Below are positions 57,119 to 64,000 of a DNA stretch of 64,000 nucleotides, in pieces. The first letter of the stretch is position 1. Every line of letters begins with the position of its first letter. Where the stretch lies: contig NC_080185.1 in the NCBI RefSeq assembly GCF_950295315.1, positions 47,845,237 to 47,909,236 on the forward strand, written 5' to 3'. Source of the DNA: Erinaceus europaeus. Lineage: Eukaryota; Chordata; Mammalia; Eulipotyphla; Erinaceidae. The notes below the pieces were generated by a model. The model made no database searches and had not been told where the DNA came from. It saw nothing but the letters and a program-made list of their open reading frames with translations. The position numbers were made by a program, and so were the translations under genes.

Positions 57119-57794
57119 TATTTAAGCATTTGAAAAAAATAATAATAATTAAAAATTAATTTATTCTGGTATGTAGGAGAGAAAAACAATCTGCTATGGC
57201 ACACACTGGCACATGAAATATGGGGAACAAAATCCAGGACCTCATGAGTGTTAATTCTGGCTTTTCCATGCCTGCACGCCACTCATGTGCTTGGAAGGTG
57301 TGTTGTGTCTTGTTTTTATCAAGATAAGCCCACATTTTTATTTTAACCTAGAGATCGAACGCTTTAGCATTTCTTGCAGAGAAATGAAAACAAATGAGTT
57401 AAAACAGACTGTGAATAAGATTGCTCATACTATGAGCCCTCGTGTGGGCTGTCCTGACTTGTATTATTCTCCTTCCTCCTTTCCCAATTGCTGTTTTATT
57501 CTTAGGAAATGACTATCCTGTGATCACACTGAAATCAGCAAGCGAGCAGGCACTTTTAAAAGTAAGGTAGGCAATCTTCCAAAATGCCATTCTAGAAAAT
57601 TACTTTTTACACTCTTTGACCATTCTCTGGAAAATCCCACTTGCAGCCTTTATCATTTGGTCTGACTCAGCATTCTCCCATTCCAAATAGCCTTTCCTTG
57701 GAGGTAATTAAAGCCATTCAGCACTAAGCGCTAAGCATTGCAGTTCGCTGAGGCTGTAATAACATTTGAGATAAAACAAAACAACTGAAGAAAT
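57119..57794. other. Unique intron sequence
   Basis: No gene seen. Confidence 0.5.
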
Positions 57795-58045
57795 CATAAA
57801 CTGATTTCCCTGGGCAGAAGACCTCATCAATGTGTCCTGGAACCCCACCTATCCAGAGCCTTACCCCACTAGGGAAAGATAGAGACAGGTTGAGGGTATG
57901 GCTTGACCTGTCAACACCCATATCCAGAAGCAATTACAGATGTCAGATCTTTTGCCTTCTGCATCCCATAAAGATCTCTGGTCCATACTCACAGAGGGAT
58001 AAAGAATAGAGAATCTTCTAATGGAGAGGATGGGATATGGAACTC
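57795..58045 (+). mobile_element. L1 3' UTR fragment
   Basis: GGGCAGAAGACCTCATCAATGTG, ACTAGGGAAAGATAGAGACAGG and GGATGGGATATGGAACTCTGG, cut by the following SINE. Confidence 0.8.
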
Positions 58046-58404
58046 TGGTGTATTCTTTTTCTTTTCTTTTCTTTTCTTTTTGCCTCCAGGGTTATTGTTG
58101 GGGTTTAGTAGTTGCACTACAAATCCACTGCTCCTGGAGGCCATTTTTCCCATTTTGTTGCCCTTGTTTTTGTCATTATTGTTGTTGTTGTCATTGCCTT
58201 TGGATAGGGCAGAGAGAAATCTAGAGAGGAGGGGAGACAAAGAGCTGGAGAGAAAGATAGAGACCTGCAGACCTGCTTCACTGCCTGTGAAACGACCCCC
58301 CCCCCCGCAGGTGGGGAGCCGGGGGCTTGAACCAGGATCTTTACGCTGGTCCTTGCACTTTGCACCATGTGCACTTAACATGCTGTGTTACCACCTGACC
58401 CCCC
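58046..58404 (-). mobile_element. Full-length tRNA-derived SINE, minus strand
   Basis: TCTTTTCTTTTC run, TTGCCTCCAGGGTTATTG, GGCAGAGAGAAATCTAG, C run (58298-58307), B box reversed and head ending TTACCACCTGACCCCC. Confidence 0.9.
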
Positions 58405-58554
58405 TCAGACAGTATTCTTATCCAACCTCATGCTAGCTACCAAACTCAAGCAAAACTACCATAGTTGTGTGCCCCCAGGAACATGTCAGAAGTGGTTTTC
58501 CTAGCTTTCTTCTACCGTAAAATCCCTAACCATTTTGTTTCAGCGTAGGTCATG

Positions 58555-59155
58555 CCACCTTTTAGACACCAAGTTACAATTGCTACTGTGACTCCATCCC
58601 AACTTCTCTGGGCAGAGGACCTCATCAGTGTTGTCCTGGACCCTCACATCTCCAGAGCTCTGGTCCACTAGGAAAAGATAGAAACAGGCTGGGGGTGTGG
58701 ACTGACCTATCAACACCCATGCTCAGAGGAGAAGCAATTACAGAAGCCAGAACTCCTACAGTCTGCTCCCCATAAACAACCTTGATCCATACTCCCAGTG
58801 GGGGAGAAGTGGTAGGATGAAGGTAAGAGGACTCTGAACTCCAGCTCCATCAGCACCCAGAGAGAGAGAGAGAAGGAAAAGGAGAGGGTCAAATGGTAGT
58901 AGTTATGTTGTCATGAGTGGCTTGGAGGGGAAGAGAGGATTGAATTAGAAAAAGAAGGGGCAACTGTGTATAAATGTGGACAGATAGTTGTGGAGAGGAT
59001 GGTTGGCCCATGTCTACAACCTTAGGAGAAATGTGGTGGATTGCAGTGGGGAGAGTGAAGATTCAGAACTCTCATGGTGGGAATGGTGTGGCTTCAACCC
59101 CCTGTTGACATGTAATTCGGTAATATAAAAATAAATAAATCTTAAAAAGAGAAAA
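58555..59155 (+). mobile_element. Older L1 3' UTR subfamily
   Basis: Same block order as 35.59-36.14 kb: GACACCAAGTTACAATTGC, ACTAGGAAAAGATAGAAACAGGC, AGCAATTACAGAAGCCAG, CTCATGGTGGGAATGGTGTGG and an A-rich end. Confidence 0.8.
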
Positions 59156-59159
59156 TGAA

Positions 59160-59372
59160 TAAAGAAACAGAAAGAGGATGGATGGTGTTGCACCTGGGTA
59201 AGAGCACATATTGTTATGCACAAAGACCCTGGATCACCCCATCCCCACCCCATCCCCACCTCTACCCACAGGGAGACTTCTTCACAAGTGGTGAAGCAGT
59301 GCCACAAGTGTTTCGTTTTCACTCTCCCTCTCTTTCAGTTTGATTTCTCTCTGTTCTGTCAAAGAAAATAAA
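59160..59372 (+). mobile_element. SINE, tRNA-derived
   Basis: AGGATGGATGGTGTTGCACC head, CAAGTGGTGAAGCAGTGCCAC body, TTTCTCTCTGTTCTGTC end. Confidence 0.85.
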
Positions 59373-59374
59373 GT

Positions 59375-59518
59375 TGAAGGGCTGGGGTAGATAGCATAAC
59401 GGTTATGCAAAGAGACTGTCATGCCTGAGGCTCCAAAGTACCAGCTTCAGCAGCGACAGCTGAGCAGTGCTGTGGTAAACCAACAAATAAAGTTAAAAAA
59501 ATTTTTTTAAAGATGCAA
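59375..59518 (+). mobile_element. SINE, second family
   Basis: GGGCTGGGGTAGATAGCATAACGGTTATGC head, TGCCTGAGGCTCCAAAG, TGAGCAGTGCTGTGGT, A-rich tail. Confidence 0.9.
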
Positions 59519-59609
59519 TTAGCAACAATTGCAAGCAACGACATGAAACCTTAGTTAAGAAAAAGAAGCTGATTGGCTATGTTGTTAAATTATACTATTA
59601 AAAATATAT

Positions 59610-59748
59610 GTACAGCTGGGGGGTTGTGCAGTGGGTAGCATATTAGACTGTGTGCATAAGCTCCCAAATTCCATCCCCAGTACTTCATACACCAGAGAGC
59701 TGCTCTAGTTATCTCTCATAAATAAATAAAAAATAAATAAATAACCCT
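59610..59748 (+). mobile_element. SINE, third family
   Basis: GGGGGGTTGTGCAGTGGGTAGC head, CCAAATTCCATCCCCAG, AATAAATAAAAAATAAATAAATAA tail. Confidence 0.8.
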
Positions 59749-59757
59749 TTTAAAAAT

Positions 59758-59841
59758 GCGTTGGGCACAGGAACCTCCCGCTTCCTCTATAAAGCCCAAA
59801 TTTCTCCCAGTCCTGGATCCTCTAGGGTGGGTCTCACTTCC
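59758..59841 (+). mobile_element. L1 3' UTR fragment
   Basis: CAGGAACCTCCCGCTTCC and CCAGTCCTGGATCCTCTAGGG match the L1 3' UTR block at 6.84 kb. Confidence 0.8.
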
Positions 59842-60054
59842 TGAAAACAGGTCTGAACTTTAAGTGGCCCCCTAAGTCCCCCCCCTCCTGATGTGGATAA
59901 AAAAAATCTGTCTGTGTCTCTTCTGCGCTCACACGCCACTATTGAGAAGTGCATGTAGCCCAGGCTTAAGCTTGATTCAATAAAGGCTCTTTGCTTTTAC
60001 ATGTGATTCTGGCCTCCACTCTGTGCGAATGGGATCTGAAATCTGGGCATAACA
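59842..60054 (+). mobile_element. Short ERV LTR
   Basis: TG...CA ends, CAATAAAGGCTCTTTGC signal with the GT/CT-rich GATTCTGGCCTCCACTCTGTG end typical of LTR R-U5, about 213 bp. It lies between two L1 pieces of opposite orientation. Confidence 0.65.
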
Positions 60055-60372
60055 GCTCCAGGACACATTGGTGGGGGTCATCTGACCAGGGAAGTTCGGT
60101 TGGCATCATGGTAGCATATGGAACCTGGTGACTGAAAAAGGAGTTAAGACATAAAGCAGAACAGATTGTTGACTGATCATGAACCTAAAGGATGGAATAT
60201 TGCAGATGAAGATTTGGGGTTTCCGTTTTGGAAAAAGCTACTAGGTCTAATTTAGGTATATTCTAAGGGGCCCATGATTTTGTTAGTTTTTCCCTGAGCC
60301 TGACATCTGATATACAGGTGGATCCAAGTTATTGTTTGGGGAGATGATGTCATGGTTGGAAAAAGGGCTAGA
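60055..60372 (-). mobile_element. L1 3' UTR fragment, minus strand
   Basis: GCTCCAGGACACATTGGTGG, CATATGGAACCTGGTGACTG and CAGGTGGATCCAAGTTATTG are reverse L1 3' UTR. Confidence 0.85.
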
Positions 60373-62834
60373 AATCTAGACATTTTCTATTTATACATTT
60401 GGCCATTTTTTTATTTGAATTTCAGTTGTAGAATAAACACGATGATTCCAATATTTTGAAATTTATGTAAAATCAGTTTATGGTCAAATATATGGTCAAT
60501 TCTGATGAATATTTTTTAAATGGAATATTTACTTTTTATGTCAGTGATTTCAATTATATTGATTACTCTCATGCACTTACTGAAAAGGCTGTGCTGCAAT
60601 CTTACATCATGATTATAGACCTATATGTCCTTATTATTGTATCTTTTTTTATTTATAGTCACATACTGCTTAATAATAAAGATAGATTTTGAAGAAAGTG
60701 TTCTTGGGCAATTTCATCATTATGCAAGAGTCGTAGATTATAAATACATAAATTTAGGTGCTTTAGCCTATTAACACTCATAGGTTAGATGTTACAGCCT
60801 ATTGGGACCACAGTCATATATGTGGTCTGCCTTTGACTGAAATGTCACTAAACGATGGCTGATTGTATTCATGTTGAAGCCGCATTATTGTATCCATGCA
60901 AGTTCCTTATGCCTTCCATATGAGTTAAATCTTTCATCATTATGAAGTCTCCATTCTCAAAAATAATTTTTTTCTCAAGTGTGCTTTATAGCTGACTATC
61001 TACATAGCTACATAATGTTTGTTGGCAAGTGTTTGTGTGGAGAAGCAGTTTAACCTTTACTTTCCTTACGGCTTATATTTGCTGTAATATTTATATTTAT
61101 ATATTTGAAAATTCATAAATTGTTTCCCAATCTGTCTTTTATGGTAGTTTTAAATACTTAGTTCCTTCACTATTATATAATTATGGAAATATATGGAACT
61201 ATTTCAACCTCCCTAGTTAGTATTTTATATTTTCCACCTGTTCTGTAATCCTTTTTATATCTTGTACTTCCTCCTATTGGGTCTATTATTCTACAACATT
61301 TCTCTGTAAATTTGAAATTTAAATATTCCTTTTCTATTAGTGATGGCCTTGAATTTATAGTAAATTATACTTTGTTCACCAAAAAACATATTAAGCATCA
61401 TTTCTGTATTTTATTTGGACAATAACAAAAGTTTATCTTCAATACTCTTTAGTTACATGCCATTATTTTAGTTTGATAAATATTATGAACTCCAGAAGAC
61501 ATTATAAATTGAAGATATTATAAATCAATATTTACTCTTACTTAACCACATATACCATTCTTACTGCTTTTAATCTCTTCCACTTTATCTCCATCTTCCA
61601 CTATTTTCCTTTGATTTAAGAACACTACAAGATCTATTATGTAGGAGTCTGTTCTTGTCATATTTGATGTTTTTATTTCATTTTGACTTTTGAGACATGT
61701 TTTCAGTGAATACCTGAGTAGAATTTAGTATTCACTTTTAGTACACTAGCACAATCATTCCAACATTTGAATTTCACTGCGGATGTTGAGAAGGCATTAA
61801 TCTACTATATTGTCACTCTAGTAAAATTGATTTGTTAATATTTTCTTTAAGGCTGATAAGCATGTTGTTTTGGTTCTGTTTGTTAGTTTTGTTTTCAATA
61901 TTGTTATGATGAGTTTATATGCTTAATGCTTTTTATTTAATTTGTTTGAGACCTGTTGAGATCTTTGAATGTGGAGGTTATCTCTTATCAGTTCTACAAG
62001 TCATAATTTCTTCAAATATTACTTTTTATGCCATTTTTTCCTCTCCTTGTGAAATTCTCAGTTTATATGCAAGTTTTTTTTAATCTTCTTCAACCCTCTT
62101 CTCTCTTTTCTACTTTTCCAGTTTTTCTTGCTTTATTCATTAGCTTCTTCTGAGAACTAGTAATTCTCTCTAATCTCATAGGGTTTAAAGTCAAGATTTT
62201 TCTATTTGTTCCTCAAATTTTAAATGTCACTCTATACTTTTTTTGCTATTTCTTGCAGAAATATTTAAGTTCAGCTTTTAATTTCCATATGAGCACTACA
62301 GACAATTATTTATTGTCCGTGTCCAGTAATTCAACTATCCTGAGTGCCTTTGGGTTCATTTGTAGTATCTTTTATCATGTTATATATCATTCATGTTGTT
62401 TTGTCTCTTGATGTATCTGTTTATCAATGTGCTATACTTACAGGACTTGAACAGCATTGAAATAATTCAAAGCCTACAATGAGGATTTTCTTTTTCTAAT
62501 ACAAAATTGAAAGCATGAAGAATATGAAATCATCTCAATCCAATTTCCAGGCTAAGATTTTTCTTGATTACAGAGGTGATTTGAATTAGTCTTGAATTAT
62601 GTCAGAGATCATTTAATCTTGGCCCACCCCTGCTTTTAGTGTACCAGACTTTGGGACAAATAAATCAAGCCAGCAAAGCCCAGTCAGGCTCTGTATTCCT
62701 GTTCTTGAGACAGTGAGATGAGCTTCTAAATTTATTGTCACATTTTACAAATGTAATATTGGCAAAAGTGAGTCAATAGTCATACTAATTTTTCCTGGAT
62801 TTCTACCTTTTACTTTTTTCTTTTAAATAATTTT
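60373..62834. other. AT-rich unique intron sequence
   Basis: 2.5 kb without recognisable repeats or exons. Confidence 0.5.
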
Positions 62835-63040
62835 AAAAATTATCTTCATTTATTTATTGGATAGAAATAGCCAGAAATTGAGAGGAAGGGGGAGAGAGAG
62901 TGGGAGACACCTGCTACACTGCTTCACCACTCATGAAGCTTTCCGCCTGCAGGTGGGGACCTTGGGCTTGAACCTGGGTCCTTCCTTATACATTGTAACA
63001 TGTGAGTTCAACCAGGTGTGCCACTACCTGCCCCCCTTTT
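62835..63040 (-). mobile_element. SINE, tRNA-derived, minus strand
   Basis: ATTTATTGGATAGAAATAGCCAG, CACTGCTTCACCACTCATGAAGC, GGGCTTGAACCTGGGTCC (B box reversed), head ending GCCACTACCTGCCCCC. Confidence 0.9.
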
Positions 63041-63089
63041 TCTTGATTTATCACTATCTTACTAGATTCTTAATGCTTATTATTCAGTT

Positions 63090-63305
63090 TTTTCTTCTTT
63101 TTCCTTTTGTTGCCCTTGTTGTATTATTGTTGCTGCTATTGGTGTTGTTGCTGGACAGGACAGAGAGAAATGGAGAGAGAAGGGGAAGACAGAGACAGGA
63201 AGAGAAAGACACCTGCATATCTGCTTCACCGCTTGTGAAGCGGCCGGTTCTTTGCACTTGGTTCCATGTGCACTTAACCTGCTGCATTACTGCCCAATCC
63301 CATTT
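63090..63305 (-). mobile_element. SINE, tRNA-derived, minus strand
   Basis: TTTTGTTGCCCTTG, GGACAGGACAGAGAGAAATGG, CTTCACCGCTTGTGAAGC, head ending GCATTACTGCCCAATCCC. The B-box part is deleted. Confidence 0.85.
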
Positions 63306-63309
63306 TTTC

Positions 63310-63765
63310 TTTATTTTTTTTATTGGGAGGTTAATGTTTTATAGTACATTTGTTGGTACATGGGTATGATTTCTAGTCTTACCATGATAGGTGTTTCTGC
63401 AAAACATTCTCACCCTCAAATTGGGTCCATTATCTTGTACCAGGACCTAAAAGCTGCTGCCGCTCCTCACTCACACCCAGTCCTTTGATTTGGTGCAATA
63501 CACCAAGCCAGTTCAAGTTTTACTTTGTTTCCCCTTTCTGTTCTTTTTTCTTAAAAAGTTCTGCCCATGGGTTAGATCATTCAATATTCATCCTTGTCTT
63601 TCTGGATTAATTCACTACATATTATTCCTTCAAGCTCCATCCAAGATGTAGTGCAGAAGGTGACTTTATCAATTTTAATAGTTGAGTGGTATTCCAGTGT
63701 GTATACATACCACAACTTTCTTGGCCACTTATCTGTTGTTGGACACCTGTTGAGGTTTTTGTTAA
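63310..63765 (-). mobile_element. L1 3' UTR and ORF2 end, minus strand
   Basis: TTTATTGGGAGGTTAATG terminus, CACCAAGCCAGTTCAAG, CAAGCTCCATCCAAGATG and TATACATACCACAACTTTC (ORF2 end reversed). Confidence 0.85.
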
Positions 63766-64000
63766 TTGTCTTTATCTTAAAAGTCATTGCAAGTTATCCA
63801 TTCTGTAATTATCAGAAATTCTTGCCTATAATATTCCGATTTAATTTTTTTGCATATTTTCTTTATAAACACAAAGCTTGGTCATTTTAGATGAGCTTTA
63901 GGATTACCAGTGAACCTCTGACTGTAGGTAAATTTGCATTTGTAGATTCACTTTTTTCTAGGAGACACTTTTAGTGCTTTTTGTTCAAACAAGTGTGTAC

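Larger units (their letters stand above)
33442..64000 (-). other. HTR2C: HTR2C intron before the last exon (partial)
   Basis: Everything to the right of the last-exon acceptor is intron of the same gene, at least 30.5 kb long. I see no other receptor exon in it. It holds LTRs, L1 and SINE insertions, simple repeats and AT-rich unique sequence, listed separately. Confidence 0.8.

Overview
This is a stretch of mammalian nuclear DNA with one recognisable gene piece. On the minus strand, 32613-33439 is the last coding exon of the serotonin receptor 2C gene (HTR2C). It is preceded by a good splice acceptor and followed by a probable 3' UTR running down to about 30.47 kb. The gene reads right to left, so about 33.44-64.0 kb is the intron before the last exon. 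Bases 1 to about 30.4 kb lie downstream of the gene. HTR2C is X-linked in placental mammals, so the window is probably from an X chromosome.

The repeats suggest a hedgehog (Erinaceidae, probably Erinaceus). There are many copies of a tRNA-derived SINE with a conserved head (A box TAGCGCAGCGG, B box GGTTCGAGCCC) and a TC-rich body. There is also a lineage-specific L1 with a 3' UTR of about 1.4 kb that ends in CTTAAATAAA. I recognise these from memory of hedgehog sequence and have not checked them in a database.

Layout. 1-2.08 kb: 3' part of a decayed endogenous retrovirus with an LTR. 2.1-21.5 kb: mostly L1, in both orientations and nested, with SINEs, a truncated 5S rRNA retropseudogene and an LTR fragment. 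The largest L1 (16.41-21.49 kb) keeps the endonuclease, reverse transcriptase and C-terminal domains of ORF2, all broken. 21.5-30.4 kb: an old MaLR-type LTR, an ERV LTR, SINEs, a small mariner MITE and fairly unique sequence. 30.47-33.44 kb: HTR2C 3' UTR and last exon. 33.4-43 kb (intron): several ERV LTRs, a 330-bp GAA/GGA tract next to a 60-bp CA tract, and an LTR split by a four-layer nest of insertions. 43-64 kb (intron): AT-rich unique sequence, MIR-like and old L1 fragments, many SINEs, and a nearly identical 3 x 81 bp tandem repeat at 53.35 kb.

No bacterial-type genes, CRISPR arrays, operons or defence-like systems are present. Apart from the HTR2C exon, the long open frames seen here are L1 ORF2 remnants, L1 3' UTR sequence, simple repeats or chance. 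The most interesting material is structural: dated nested insertions, twin-primed L1 inversions, an L1/SINE chimera, a tailless 5S retrocopy, an LTR with a polypurine tract on one side and a primer-binding-site-like sequence on the other, and the 81-bp repeat.
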